Assembly: GCA_027531395.1 (NCBI GenBank)
Contig: JAPZRO010000001.1
Span: forward strand, 608,377 to 672,376
Reading direction: 5' to 3'
From: Porphyrobacter sp.
GTDB taxonomy: Bacteria > Pseudomonadota > Alphaproteobacteria > Sphingomonadales > Sphingomonadaceae
Length of the DNA stretch: 64,000 bases
The notes under the pieces were generated by a model, which was not told the DNA's origin, ran no database searches, and saw only the letters and a list, made by a program, of their open reading frames with translations. Positions 14,965 to 25,872 of this stretch are shown piece after piece (the first letter of the stretch is position 1; each line of letters opens with the position of its first letter). The position numbers and the translations under genes are program-made.

Positions 14965-17717
14965 GCGGGGTTCTCCTGTTCGTCTGCGAGAATGTCTGTC
15001 CCAAGGATTTGTTTCCACGCCTGCGCCACCTGTGCGCGGGCCGCGGCGAAGGCATCGATCAGCGCGGCGTAGCCTTCGTGTCCGCAGGCCTTCGCCAGCG
15101 CCCGCGCCCCGCCCGGCGAGGGTTCTCGGCCGTCGGGTGCCAGCAGGCGTCCGGCCACCAGCATCCGGCTCATCAGCGCGTGAGGCTGCGCAATGTCGGT
15201 AGGCAGCAGCCCGGCCTCGACCAGCCCGCCGATCGCCACCGCGAGATCGGGATCGAGCGCGTGCGGCACGCTTTCGCCGAGCGGCGCGCCGCTAGCCGTT
15301 TCGCCCTTCAATTGCAGGTAGTGGACAAGGAATTCGAGATCGACCAGCCCGCCGCGCAGCAGCTTGGCGTCGATCGGTCCGCCGGGGTGCTTGTGGCGGG
15401 CCATCTCGGCGCGCATCGCCAGCACCGCCTCGCGCAGCGCCGCCTTGTCGCGCGGGGCATGGAGCACTTCGGCGAGCACCGCGCCCAGCTCCGCGCGCGC
15501 GCGCGCTGAGCCGAACAGCACACGCGCACGCGCGAGCGCCATATGCTCCCAGGTCCACGCCGCCTCGCGCTGGTACTTGCCGAAAGCCTCGCAGCTCACC
15601 GCCAGCGGCCCCTGATTGCCCTGCGGCCGCAAACGCGTGTCGACCTCGTAGAGCGCGCCCTGCGCGGTCGGCACCGATAGCGCGGCGCTGACCCGGCTGG
15701 CCAAGCGGTTGTAATAGACCGTCGCCCCGAGCGGACGCGGGCCATCGGACTGCGCGGCGAAATCGCCGGTGAACAGGTAGACGATATCGAGGTCGGAAGC
15801 GTGGGTCAGCGCCCCGCCGCCCAGCCGCCCGAGCCCGAGCACCACCAACTCGCTATCCGGCACGCGGCCATGCTTGGCGGCGAATTCGGCGATAGTGGCC
15901 TCGGCCGCGAGATCGAACGCCGCCTCGGCGGTGCGCGACAGGGCGCGGGCGATATCGAGCGGATCGGCCAGCCCCTCGATCAGCTGGATGCCGAGCGCGA
16001 AGCGGATCTCGCCGGTGATCACCCGGATCGCGTCGAGCAGCGCCTCGTAATCCTCACGCACCGCCGCGCCGCGCATCCGGGCGACAATCGCGGGAATGTC
16101 GCCGGGAAGATCGAGCGCGTTCCGGTCGAGCAGCGTGTCGATCAGATCGGGCTTGCGCGCCAGCTCGTCGGCCAGCACCGGCGCGAGCGTGAGCGCGGCC
16201 ACCAGCCGGTCGATCAGGTGCGGGCGGGCGACCAGCAGGCGGAAGGTGGTGATCGCGCTAGGCACGCTTTCGAGAATGCGTTCCCAGCGGGTGAGCGCGC
16301 GCTGCGGATCGTCGCTGCGGGCGATCGCCCTGATCAGCGCCGGCGCAAGCCGGTCCCACGCCGCCACCGCCTGGGGCGAACGGATCGCGGCATGGCGCCC
16401 GTCGCGCCAGCTCTCGATCCGCTCTGCCAGCGTCTCGGGCTCTTCGAAGCCGAGCGCGGCGAGTTCGTGCGCGAGATCGCTTGCGGCAGCGGCCGGAGCC
16501 GGGGCCGTCTCGGATGCACCGATCAGCTGCTCGTAGATCGCCGCGGTGCGGCCCGTCAGCTCGGTCAGCTCGGCCACCAGCGCCGCGCCATCGGCCAGCC
16601 CGTCGAGCCGCGCGACCTGATCGAGCGCCTCGCCCTCGGGCAGGCTGTGGGTCTGGCGGTCGTTCACCATCTGCAAGCGGTGCTCGACGCTGCGCAGCCG
16701 GTCATAGCCCTCGCCAAGGGTCAGCGCGCTCTCCTGCGTGATCCAGCCCGCAGCGGCCAGCGCATCGAGCGCATGGCGCGTGCCGCGCACCCGCAGCGAG
16801 GTGTCGCGCCCGCCGTGGATCAGCTGGTGGGTCTGGGCATAGAACTCGATCTCGCGGATGCCGCCGCGCCCGCGCTTCACGTCGAAATGCGGACCCGGCG
16901 CAGGCGGGCCCTCGTGGCTGTCGCGGATGCGTTGGGTGAGCGCGCGGATCTCCTCGATCGCGCCGAAATCGAGCTGGCTGCGCCACACGAAGGGGCGGAT
17001 CTGGGCGAGGAAATCCTCGCCTGCGGCAATGTCCCCCGCCGCCGCCCGCGCACGAGTGAAGGCGGCGCGCTCCCACGCCAGCGCCTGCCCCTGATAATGC
17101 GCCAGCGCCGCGCCCACGGGCACGGCGAGCGGGCTGATCTCGCTCGCGGGCCGGAGGCGCAGATCGACCCTGAGCGCATAGCCCTCGTCGGTATTGGCCG
17201 CGAGCAGCGCCACGATCCGGCGCGCATAGCGCTGCGCCGCCTCGCCCGGATCATCGCTCGCCCGGCGCGGCAGGCGCTCGCGGTCATAGAGGAAGATCGG
17301 ATCGATGTCGGACGAGTAGTTGAGCTCGCCCGCGCCCTGCTTGCCGAGCGCCAGCGCGATGAAGCCGTCGGTGCTGTCCTCGCCGGAGCGCTCGGCGATC
17401 GCGGTCCGGATCGCGCGGTCCAGCGCGCGGTCGGCAAAACCGGTCAGCTCCTCCACCACCCGGGCGAGCGGGAAGGCCCCCGCCAGATCACCCACTGCCA
17501 GCGCCGCCGCCAGCGCCAGCCGCTCGCGCCGCAGCGCCACTTCGGTATCGGGATGGGCGCTGTGAGAGCGCGCCAGTGCCAGCGCCGCCTCGCCCTCGCC
17601 CGCCGCCAGCAGCGCGGCAAGATCGGGCTGGCGATCGAGCGCGCGCGCCAGAAACGGCGCATGGGCCCGGGCGCGAGCAAGCGCGCTGGCCCAGTCTGCG
17701 GTCTGAATCTCTCCCAT
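14961..17717 (-). CDS. glnE: Bifunctional glutamine synthetase adenylyltransferase/adenylyl-removing enzyme
   Basis: GlnE adds or removes AMP on glutamine synthetase in answer to PII and glutamine. It has 918 residues, slightly shorter than the enterobacterial form. Two nucleotidyltransferase cores are visible: FIALALGKQGAGELNYSSDID in the N-terminal deadenylating half and LVVLGLGRLGGGALTHASDLDIVYLF in the C-terminal adenylylating half, each with the DxD pair. The track start at 17720 is a TTG; the ATG at 17717 has GAGG upstream. Together with gltBD and NAD-GDH it makes this region rich in nitrogen control genes. Confidence 0.95.
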   Translation of the reverse strand: MGEIQTADWASALARARAHAPFLARALDRQPDLAALLAAGEGEAALALARSHSAHPDTEVALRRERLALAAALAVGDLAGAFPLARVVEELTGFADRALDRAIRTAIAERSGEDSTDGFIALALGKQGAGELNYSSDIDPIFLYDRERLPRRASDDPGEAAQRYARRIVALLAANTDEGYALRVDLRLRPASEISPLAVPVGAALAHYQGQALAWERAAFTRARAAAGDIAAGEDFLAQIRPFVWRSQLDFGAIEEIRALTQRIRDSHEGPPAPGPHFDVKRGRGGIREIEFYAQTHQLIHGGRDTSLRVRGTRHALDALAAAGWITQESALTLGEGYDRLRSVEHRLQMVNDRQTHSLPEGEALDQVARLDGLADGAALVAELTELTGRTAAIYEQLIGASETAPAPAAAASDLAHELAALGFEEPETLAERIESWRDGRHAAIRSPQAVAAWDRLAPALIRAIARSDDPQRALTRWERILESVPSAITTFRLLVARPHLIDRLVAALTLAPVLADELARKPDLIDTLLDRNALDLPGDIPAIVARMRGAAVREDYEALLDAIRVITGEIRFALGIQLIEGLADPLDIARALSRTAEAAFDLAAEATIAEFAAKHGRVPDSELVVLGLGRLGGGALTHASDLDIVYLFTGDFAAQSDGPRPLGATVYYNRLASRVSAALSVPTAQGALYEVDTRLRPQGNQGPLAVSCEAFGKYQREAAWTWEHMALARARVLFGSARARAELGAVLAEVLHAPRDKAALREAVLAMRAEMARHKHPGGPIDAKLLRGGLVDLEFLVHYLQLKGETASGAPLGESVPHALDPDLAVAIGGLVEAGLLPTDIAQPHALMSRMLVAGRLLAPDGREPSPGGARALAKACGHEGYAALIDAFAAARAQVAQAWKQILGTDILADEQENPA

Positions 17718-17857
17718 CAACCGCCTCTCTGACCGCGCTTGGCCTTGCGGGCAAGAGGTGTCTGGTCGCCCTACCGCTTCGCTACTCGAGGGCGAGCTTG
17801 CACCCCGCCTGCGCCTCTGCGATTGAGGCGCGCGATAGCGATACAGAGGACAGCACG

Positions 17858-19561
<1,704 letters not shown>

Positions 19562-19569
19562 GCGCCATC

Positions 19570-20550
19570 ATGACGATGATCATGCCCCCCGAATGGGCGC
19601 CGCAGGACTGGATCTGGATCGGCTTTCCGCACCTTGCCGAGGAGTGGCCGGGCTGGCTCGAACCGGCGCAGGTGCAGATGGCGGCGTTTGCGAGCGCGGT
19701 GGCGGAGAGCGGGCAGCAGGTGCGGCTGCTGGTTCGCGACGAGGCCAACGAGGCCCGCGCGCGCCAGCTGGTCAGCAGCAAGGTGGTGCTCGAACGCCGC
19801 GTCTATGGCGATATCTGGCTGCGCGACACAGGGCCGCTGGTGGTGCGCGAGGCGGACGGCACCCGCAGCGCGCGGCGGTTTGGCTTCAACGGCTGGGGCG
19901 GCAAGTATCTGATGCCGGGCGACACGGCTATCGGTGCGGAAATCGCGCGCGATGCGGGCCTCGCCATCACCACCACGAGGATGATCCTCGAAGGCGGAGC
20001 GGTGGACGGCGACGGGACAGGGCTGGTCGCCACCACCGAGCAATGCCTGCTCAACCCCAACCGCAATCCGCAGATGAGCCGCGCCGAAATTGAGGCGGAA
20101 CTGAGCCAGCAACTCGGCTTCACCCGCGTGCTGTGGTTCGGCAACGGGCTGATCAACGATCACACCGACGGCCATGTCGACAATCTCGCCCGCTTCGTCG
20201 CGCCGAACCGGCTGGTGGTGCCGCAGGCGACCGGCACGGACGATCCCAATGCCGCGATCTATGCCGACGCCGCCGCGCGTGCCGAGGCGGCAGGGGTCGA
20301 GGTGGTGCGCATCCCCTCGCCCGGCCTCATGACCCGCGACGGGGTGATCGAACCGGCGAGCTATGTGAACTTTGCCATCACCACGCATCTGGTGGTGGTG
20401 CCGACCTTCGGCAGCCCCCACGATGCCGAGGGCGTCGCCGCGATCGCCGCGCTGTTCCCCGACCGCGAGACCATCGGCCTGCCGGGCGAGGCAGTGCTGG
20501 CGGGCGGCGGGGGCTTCCATTGCGCCAGCCAGCAGATGCCCGCTGCTTAA
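19570..20550 (+). CDS. aguA: Agmatine deiminase family protein
   Basis: A 326-residue enzyme of the peptidylarginine/agmatine deiminase fold, expected to turn agmatine into N-carbamoylputrescine. Active-site pieces are DIWLRDTGPL, ILEGGAV, HTDGHVDN and GGGGFHCASQQ with the nucleophile cysteine near the C-terminus. Several start codons exist (19570, 19576, 19582). The first is used, 8 bases after the M28 gene, so co-transcription is likely. The usual partner N-carbamoylputrescine amidase is not next to it here. Confidence 0.9.
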   Translation: MTMIMPPEWAPQDWIWIGFPHLAEEWPGWLEPAQVQMAAFASAVAESGQQVRLLVRDEANEARARQLVSSKVVLERRVYGDIWLRDTGPLVVREADGTRSARRFGFNGWGGKYLMPGDTAIGAEIARDAGLAITTTRMILEGGAVDGDGTGLVATTEQCLLNPNRNPQMSRAEIEAELSQQLGFTRVLWFGNGLINDHTDGHVDNLARFVAPNRLVVPQATGTDDPNAAIYADAAARAEAAGVEVVRIPSPGLMTRDGVIEPASYVNFAITTHLVVVPTFGSPHDAEGVAAIAALFPDRETIGLPGEAVLAGGGGFHCASQQMPAA

Positions 20551-20573
20551 CGCTTCGTTAGGAACTTGGGGCG

Positions 20574-20726
20574 ATGGTGCGGACCATGAACCGTGCGATC
20601 GCCCTTGCTGCCCCGCTCGCCGCTGCCACCGGCCGGATCGACCCGCTTGAGGTGGCGCGCAGCCTGATCGTGCTCGGCTGCGCCGCCGCCCTGATCCTCG
20701 CGCGCCAGCCCTTCCTGCCGTTTTGA
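20574..20726 (+). CDS. Small hypothetical membrane-like ORF (50 aa)
   Basis: This ORF is too short for the track. It starts ATGGTGCGG 23 bases after aguA with AGGAAC upstream and ends in TGA. The protein has an Ala-rich segment and a hydrophobic stretch LIVLGCAAALILA long enough to cross the membrane once. A second start (MNRAI) lies at 20586. There is no family to compare with, so the call rests on position, a weak ribosome-binding site and the transmembrane-like composition. Confidence 0.35.
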   Translation: MVRTMNRAIALAAPLAAATGRIDPLEVARSLIVLGCAAALILARQPFLPF

Positions 20727-20745
20727 CCGCTTCGCGCGGCTGTCG

Positions 20746-21111
20746 TTACTGACGGCCGTGGTTCCAGATCACCGCCAGCGTCCCGCTGTGAAAGGCTGCA
20801 ATTGCAAGGTTGCTCAGCACGACCGGATTGGTGAACGAGCCGACAGTGAAGGGCGTCGTCAGCTTGTAGATGACCTGGACCAGCAGCAGCGCCGCAACCA
20901 TCGCGGGCACCGGCTTCAGCAGCAACGCGCCCGAGCAGAGCAGGATCGCCAGATAGACCGAGAGCAGGATGCCTCGCGCCGGTGAAGCCGGGCCAAAAGC
21001 GGCCTCCACCCAGCCCGCGTGCCCCATGATGCTCCCCGTCACGGGCACCAGCACCGCAATGTTGAGCAGCAGCGAGAGGGTGATCATCATCGACATGGAC
21101 GACTGCGGCAT
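20746..21111 (-). CDS. Small integral membrane protein coupled to thrS
   Basis: A 121-residue protein with about four hydrophobic segments (ITLSLLLNIAVLVPVTG, GILLSVYLAILLCSGALLL, MVAALLLVQVIYKL, VVLSNLAIAAFHSGTLAVI). The family is not recognised. Its start overlaps the thrS stop by one base (TGATG), so its translation depends on ribosomes finishing thrS. That gives it the same leader-controlled expression as the synthetase. Its role is unknown. Confidence 0.75.
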   Translation of the reverse strand: MPQSSMSMMITLSLLLNIAVLVPVTGSIMGHAGWVEAAFGPASPARGILLSVYLAILLCSGALLLKPVPAMVAALLLVQVIYKLTTPFTVGSFTNPVVLSNLAIAAFHSGTLAVIWNHGRQ

Positions 21112-23105
21112 CAGGCGAGATCCGGCGGGGTGCCCTCGCTACGCAGCATCGCAATCGCCTCCGCGAGCGGCATCACCTTCTGGTGCTCCGCGCCGAGCGT
21201 CCGCACCGCGACGGTGCCTTCCTCGGCCTCGCGCTTGCCGACCACCAGCAGGTGCGGGACCTTCGCGAGGCTGTGTTCGCGCACCTTGTAGTTGATCTTC
21301 TCGTTGCGGGTGTCGGTCTCGACGCGGATGCCGACAGCGCGCAGCTGGGCGGCGACGTCCTCGGCATAGGGATCGGCGTCCGAAACGATGGTCGCCACCA
21401 CCGCCTGCACCGGCGCGAGCCATGCGGGGAGTTTCCCTGCGAAGTGCTCGATCAGGATGCCGATGAAGCGTTCATAGGAGCCGAAGATCGCGCGGTGGAG
21501 CATCACCGGACGGTGCTTTTCGCCATCCTCGCCGATGTAGTGCGCGTCCAGACGCTCGGGCAGCACCCGGTCCGACTGGATCGTGCCGACCTGCCAGGTG
21601 CGGCCGATCGCGTCGGTCAGGTGCCATTCGAGCTTGGGCGCATAGAACGCGCCTTCGCCGGGGAGTTCCTCCCATTCGAGGCCATTGGCGGTCAAAGCAT
21701 CGCGCAGTTCCTGCTCGGCCTTGTCCCAGTCGGCATCCGAACCGAAGCGCTTTTCGGGGCGCAGCGCGAGCTTGATGTCATAGGTGAAGCCAAAGTCGCG
21801 GTAGACGCTATCCGCCAGCGCGATGAAGGCCTGCACTTCGCTCACCACCTGCCCCTCGGTGCAGAAGATATGCGCATCGTCCTGCGTGAACTGGCGCACG
21901 CGCATCAGCCCGTGGAGCGCGCCATGCGGCTCGTTGCGGTGGCAGCAGCCCATTTCGCCGAGGCGGATCGGCAAGTCGCGGTAGGACGTGATCCCCTGCT
22001 TGAACACCATGACGTGGGCCGGGCAGTTCATCGGCTTGATCGCCATCCACGCGGCATCATCGGCGACCTTGGGAGAGGCGACGCCCGACTCTTCATCGAC
22101 GTCCGGAACGATGTCCGGCACCGCGAACATGTTCTGCGCGTATTTCCCCCAGTGGCCCGACTGGGTCCACTGGCGCACGTCCATCAGCTGCGGGGTCTTG
22201 ATCTCACGGTAGCCCGCGCCGTCCATCTTGCGGCGCATATAGGCCTCGAGCTCGCGCCAGATGCGGTAGCCCTTGGGGTGCCAGAAGACGCTTCCGTGGG
22301 CCTCTTCCTGCAGGTGGAACAGGTCCATCTCGCGGCCCAGCTTGCGATGATCGCGCTTGGCGGCTTCCTCAAAGCGCGTGAGGTGCGCCTGAAGCTGCTT
22401 CTTGTTGAGCCAGCCGGTGCCGTAGATGCGGGTGAGCTGGGCATTGTTCTGGTCGCCGCGCCAGTAGGCCCCGGCGGTGCGCATCAGCTTGAAGGCATCG
22501 GGATCGAGCTTGCCGGTCGAGGGCAGGTGCGGGCCGCGGCACATGTCGAGCCAGTCGTTGCCGCTCCAGTAGACCGTCAGTTCCTCGGTGCCGGGGAGTT
22601 CCTTGGCCCATTCGGCCTTGAACACCTCGCCCTCGGCCTCCCACTTGGCGATGAGGTCCTCGCGGCTCCACACCTCGCGGCGCAGCGGCTTGTCGGCGCG
22701 GATGATCTCGCGCATCTTTTCCTCGATCGCCGGAAGATCGTCCATGCCGAAAGGCTCGCGGCTCTCGGGGGCCTTCACGTCATAGTAGAAGCCATCGTCG
22801 GTCGCCGGGCCGAAGGTGATCTGCGTGCCGGGCCACAGCGCCTGCACCGCTTCCGCGAGCACGTGGGCGTAATCGTGGCGGGCGAGTTCGAGCGCATCGG
22901 CCTCGTCGCGGCTCGTCACCAGCGCCAGCTCGGCATCGCCCTCGAACGGCCGGCCCAGATCGCGCAACTCGCCGTTCACCCGCGCCGCGAGCGCCGCCTT
23001 GGCAAGGCCGGGGCCGATCGCCGCGGCAATGTCCGCCGGGGTCGAGCCCTGCGGCACTTCGCGCACCGAGCCATCGGGCAGGCTGATCTTGAGCAGTTTG
23101 GTCAT
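21111..23105 (-). CDS. thrS: Threonine--tRNA ligase
   Basis: A 664-residue class II synthetase that charges tRNA-Thr. The N-terminal TGS domain (about 1-62) is followed by the editing domain with HDYAHVL and CRGPHLP. The catalytic core follows, with the zinc Cys in NCPAHVMVF, motif 2 in [20 protein letters not shown] and motif 3 in [13 protein letters not shown]-terminal anticodon-binding domain ends the protein. The gene is preceded by a Thr-codon leader with competing hairpins (see 23236-23310), so charging of tRNA-Thr probably feeds back on its expression. Confidence 0.97.
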   Translation of the reverse strand: MTKLLKISLPDGSVREVPQGSTPADIAAAIGPGLAKAALAARVNGELRDLGRPFEGDAELALVTSRDEADALELARHDYAHVLAEAVQALWPGTQITFGPATDDGFYYDVKAPESREPFGMDDLPAIEEKMREIIRADKPLRREVWSREDLIAKWEAEGEVFKAEWAKELPGTEELTVYWSGNDWLDMCRGPHLPSTGKLDPDAFKLMRTAGAYWRGDQNNAQLTRIYGTGWLNKKQLQAHLTRFEEAAKRDHRKLGREMDLFHLQEEAHGSVFWHPKGYRIWRELEAYMRRKMDGAGYREIKTPQLMDVRQWTQSGHWGKYAQNMFAVPDIVPDVDEESGVASPKVADDAAWMAIKPMNCPAHVMVFKQGITSYRDLPIRLGEMGCCHRNEPHGALHGLMRVRQFTQDDAHIFCTEGQVVSEVQAFIALADSVYRDFGFTYDIKLALRPEKRFGSDADWDKAEQELRDALTANGLEWEELPGEGAFYAPKLEWHLTDAIGRTWQVGTIQSDRVLPERLDAHYIGEDGEKHRPVMLHRAIFGSYERFIGILIEHFAGKLPAWLAPVQAVVATIVSDADPYAEDVAAQLRAVGIRVETDTRNEKINYKVREHSLAKVPHLLVVGKREAEEGTVAVRTLGAEHQKVMPLAEAIAMLRSEGTPPDLA

Positions 23106-23129
23106 GTCTATCGCAATCCGTCTCGTTTG

Positions 23130-23235
23130 GGCGGCCCTTAAGGCAAAGGACTACGCACCGGAAGAGCGGTGTTGAGCGAAAACCGGTTCGGGAAGGACAC
23201 CGCGCCGCCCCGATCCGGGCGGCGGGCTGCCGGGC
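23130..23235 (-). promoter_or_regulatory. Candidate attenuator hairpins between the Thr leader and thrS
   Basis: On the minus strand three complementary blocks follow the Thr codons. The last leader codons hold GGGCGGCGG (segment 1) and just past the leader stop is CCGCCGCCC (segment 2), which pair over 9 bases. Segment 2 also pairs with a third block: CGCCGCCC-GGATCG-GGGCGGCG, an 8-bp perfect stem. The third block's GGGCGGC can also pair with GCCGCCC about 25 bases before the thrS ATG. These pairings exclude each other, as in attenuators. No U-run follows, so control of thrS translation, or Rho, is more likely than intrinsic termination. The pairings are seen; the mechanism is inferred. Confidence 0.6.
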
Positions 23236-23310
23236 TTACCCCGCGCGCCGCCGCCCCCGGATGGTAGTCCGGGTGGTGGTGGTCGTGGTGGTGGCGAGCA
23301 GCTTGGCCAT
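23236..23310 (-). CDS. Threonine-rich leader peptide of thrS (24 aa)
   Basis: A short frame too small for the track starts ATGGCCAAG at 23310 and stops TAA at 23236. It encodes a peptide containing LLATTTTTTTRTTI, with nine Thr codons among ten consecutive positions, then an Arg-rich end. Such a run has the look of an amino-acid-specific leader peptide, as known for thrABC in E. coli. Here it lies 130 bases upstream of thrS on the same strand. The start codon is 7 bases after a -10 element, so the mRNA is probably leaderless and needs no SD, which is absent. A ribosome slowed at Thr codons would choose between the downstream hairpins. Confidence 0.75.
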   Translation of the reverse strand: MAKLLATTTTTTTRTTIRGRRRAG

Positions 23311-23317
23311 GGCCGGG

Positions 23318-23346
23318 CTTATAGGCACAAAGGCTTTCGCTGTCAT
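23318..23346 (-). promoter_or_regulatory. Promoter of the thrS leader transcript
   Basis: On the minus strand ATGACA (23341-23346) and TATAAG (23318-23323) are separated by exactly 17 bases, close to the sigma-70 consensus. The predicted start of transcription falls at or next to the A of the leader ATG at 23310. It sits just after the stop of the PhoD-like gene. Confidence 0.65.
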
Positions 23347-23361
23347 TACCGAAGGCGCGGA

Positions 23362-25035
23362 CTAGACGGCGAGCTTGCCCGAGCCCTTCTCGCTCGTGAT
23401 CACCTTGGTCCCCGCGAGCCTGGTCGAACGCTGCTTCACGCTGCCGGTGAAGCGGTATTCGGTGGTGGCGCGCGCCGGGGTCAGCTCCACCGCCATGTAG
23501 CCGCGCTGCGCCGTGTCGGCCCACTTGAGCTGGGCATTGGTGCTCACCAGCGCGCTCGCCAGATCGGCCGGCTTGATGAAGCCGAGATAGGTCTCGAACC
23601 CCGGCGAGCTGACCGAGCACACGCCAAGCTCAACACCCACCTTCGCCCCGTCCTGCGCCAGTTCGAAAGCCCAGCCGTTGTGGGTGTCGCCCGCCAGCAC
23701 CAGCAGGTTGGCATCGGCGGCAAGCGCCGCCTTGAACACCCGCTCGCGCGCGGCGGGATAACCGTCCCATGCATCCATGTTCGAGGGCAGGCCGGCCTGA
23801 CTCGCCATCGCCGCCGCCTTCAGCCGCTGGCTGACGAAGTCGGGCAGGCTGCCGCCGATCTGGTCGACGAGGCCGACAGGGGTCTTGAGATTGCCGATCA
23901 GCACCTGCTGCACCAGCACCTGCCACGATGTGCCGCTCGCGGTCGAGGCCTTGAGCCCCTCGGCCAGCCACGCCTCCTGCGCCTGCCCGAGCAGCTGGCG
24001 ATCGGGGTTGGCCCAGTCGCCGTCGCGGAAGCGGTTCAGCGCTTCCATCGCGCCCTGCGGGTCCTTCTGTCCGGCCAGCACCTTGCCCAGATCAAGCTGC
24101 TTGTCGCGGCCTTCGAGACGGGTGTCGAGCTTGAACAGGGTGGCCAGATCGCCGACCTGATAGGCGGCATAGGGATCGTCCGAGACCGGCATCCATTCGC
24201 GGTAGGCGCGCTTGGCGGCGGCCTTGCGCACCTGCCAGTCTCCCTCGGTATCCGGCTGGTGATTCTGGGCGCCGGTTTCGTAGCTGTCGTTGGCGGTTTC
24301 GTGATCGTCCCACACCGCGATCATCGGCAGCACCTGATGCAGACGCTGGCAATCGGGATCGGCGCGGTAGGTGGCGTAGCGCAGGCGGTAATCGGTCAGC
24401 GCGACGATCTCGGTCGCGGGCGCCAGCACACGTTCGGCCACACCCTGCCCCGGATTGGGGTAATTGTCCGCGCCGTATTCGTAGATGTAATCGCCCAGAT
24501 GCACCGCAAGATCGCAGTCATTGGCCTCCACCGCATGGCCATAGGCGTTGAACCAGCCGAAGCCGTAATTGGAGCAGGAGAACACCGCCATGCGGAACTT
24601 CTGCACACCCGCTTCCGGCAGGGTGCGGGTGCGGCCGACGGGCGACTTCGTGCCGTCGGGTGCGATGAAGCGGTAGAAATACCAGCGCCCCGGCGCGAGG
24701 CCGTCGGCCCAGGTCTTGACGCAGAAATCGCTGTCCGGCCCGGCTGCCTTGCCGGTGCTGCCCTCGGCGACCAGCTTGGCGAAATCCTCGGTCTCGCTCA
24801 TTTCCCAGGCGAGATAGGCGGGCGCGTCGGAGACATAGCGGGTCCACAGCATCACCTTGTCGGTGCCCGGCTCCCCGCTCGCGACATTATGGGTGAAGCC
24901 CTTGCCGAAGCCCTGCGCGGCCAGCGGCGCGGCAGCGACGGCCGCCGAGGCGCCCGCAAGCGTGAACAGATTGCGGCGGGTAAGTGCATTGGGGGCCGGA
25001 GCCGGCTGGGCGGCGATATCGTCGGTTTTGATCAT
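23362..25035 (-). CDS. phoD: PhoD-like alkaline phosphatase/phosphodiesterase, Tat-exported
   Basis: A 557-residue metallophosphatase of the PhoD family. The ATG at 25035 places TRRNLFTLAGASAAVAAAPLAAQG as a twin-arginine signal near residue 18, so it is exported folded with its metals. Metal-site motifs are CSNYGFGWFNAYG, DLAVHLGDYIYEYG, VWDDHETAND and LVLAGDTHNGWAFEL. It should release phosphate from phosphoesters in the periplasm or outside. No Pho box was identified. An alpha/beta hydrolase gene is divergent from it. Confidence 0.93.
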   Translation of the reverse strand: MIKTDDIAAQPAPAPNALTRRNLFTLAGASAAVAAAPLAAQGFGKGFTHNVASGEPGTDKVMLWTRYVSDAPAYLAWEMSETEDFAKLVAEGSTGKAAGPDSDFCVKTWADGLAPGRWYFYRFIAPDGTKSPVGRTRTLPEAGVQKFRMAVFSCSNYGFGWFNAYGHAVEANDCDLAVHLGDYIYEYGADNYPNPGQGVAERVLAPATEIVALTDYRLRYATYRADPDCQRLHQVLPMIAVWDDHETANDSYETGAQNHQPDTEGDWQVRKAAAKRAYREWMPVSDDPYAAYQVGDLATLFKLDTRLEGRDKQLDLGKVLAGQKDPQGAMEALNRFRDGDWANPDRQLLGQAQEAWLAEGLKASTASGTSWQVLVQQVLIGNLKTPVGLVDQIGGSLPDFVSQRLKAAAMASQAGLPSNMDAWDGYPAARERVFKAALAADANLLVLAGDTHNGWAFELAQDGAKVGVELGVCSVSSPGFETYLGFIKPADLASALVSTNAQLKWADTAQRGYMAVELTPARATTEYRFTGSVKQRSTRLAGTKVITSEKGSGKLAV

Positions 25036-25130
25036 GGCGGCGGCGTAACCCTCTCCCGTTGCGCGGCTGTGACAGTCTGGAGGGGACGTTGTGCTTGCGT
25101 GTTGCCGCCAGCGCAAGGCATGGTGGCAGC

Positions 25131-25865
25131 ATGAGCGACGTGATGCACCACACTCTTTACGATGGCCGCCGGATCGCCTTCCGCTTCACCGATGGAACCG
25201 GCCCATGCCTCGTGTTCCTGCCGGGCTACATGTCCGACATGAGCGGGAGCAAGGCGAGCGCGCTTTTTGCCGAAGCGCAGGAACAGGGCCGCGCCTGCCT
25301 GCTGATGGACTATTCGGGCTGCGGGCAGAGCGCGGGCGACTTCGCCGACGGGATGCTCTCGAAATGGCGCGACGAGGTGCTGGCCCTGGTGGCGAGCTAC
25401 GTCAGCGGACCGGTGCTGCTGGTCGGCTCCTCGATGGGCGGATGGCTGATGCTGCTGGTGGCCGAGCACCTGAAACACCGCCTCGCGGGGATAATCGGCA
25501 TTGCCCCTGCCCCCGATTTCACCCGCTGGGGCTATTCCGAAGCCCAGCGCGCTAGCCTCGCAGCGGGCGAGATCCTCTATGAACCCAACCCCTATGGCCC
25601 GGAGCCGACCCCGACCCATCCCGGCTTCTTCGCCGATGCCGAATGCCATGTGCGGCTGGACGGGCCGATCGACATCACCTGTCCGGTGCGCCTGATCCAC
25701 GGCAAGCAGGATGCCGATGTGCCGTGGGAGATTTCGCTGCGCCTGAAGGCCGCGCTGCGGTCGGCTGACGTTCAGGTGACGCTGGTAGAGGACGGCGACC
25801 ACCGCCTGTCGCGCGACAGCGACATCGCCACCCTCAAGGCCATCGTGGCCGGATTTTACGGATAG
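25131..25865 (+). CDS. Alpha/beta-fold hydrolase
   Basis: A 244-residue serine hydrolase. The nucleophile elbow is LVGSSMGGWLML (GxSxG), the acid is likely in GKQDADVPWE and the His in EDGDHRLSRD near the C-terminus. The family resembles human ABHD10-type/palmitoyl-protein-thioesterase-like hydrolases, but the substrate cannot be told from sequence. The ATG at 25131 is used; the track start at 25059 overlaps the promoter region shared with the divergent PhoD-like gene. The TPR gene starts 7 bases later, so these are likely one operon. Confidence 0.88.
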   Translation: MSDVMHHTLYDGRRIAFRFTDGTGPCLVFLPGYMSDMSGSKASALFAEAQEQGRACLLMDYSGCGQSAGDFADGMLSKWRDEVLALVASYVSGPVLLVGSSMGGWLMLLVAEHLKHRLAGIIGIAPAPDFTRWGYSEAQRASLAAGEILYEPNPYGPEPTPTHPGFFADAECHVRLDGPIDITCPVRLIHGKQDADVPWEISLRLKAALRSADVQVTLVEDGDHRLSRDSDIATLKAIVAGFYG

Positions 25866-25872
25866 ACCCCGC

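Noticed and set aside
15801-17732. 643-residue plus-strand ORF opposite glnE
   Set aside because: Low-complexity Arg/Gln/Gly composition typical of antisense frames, while the minus strand encodes a complete GlnE.
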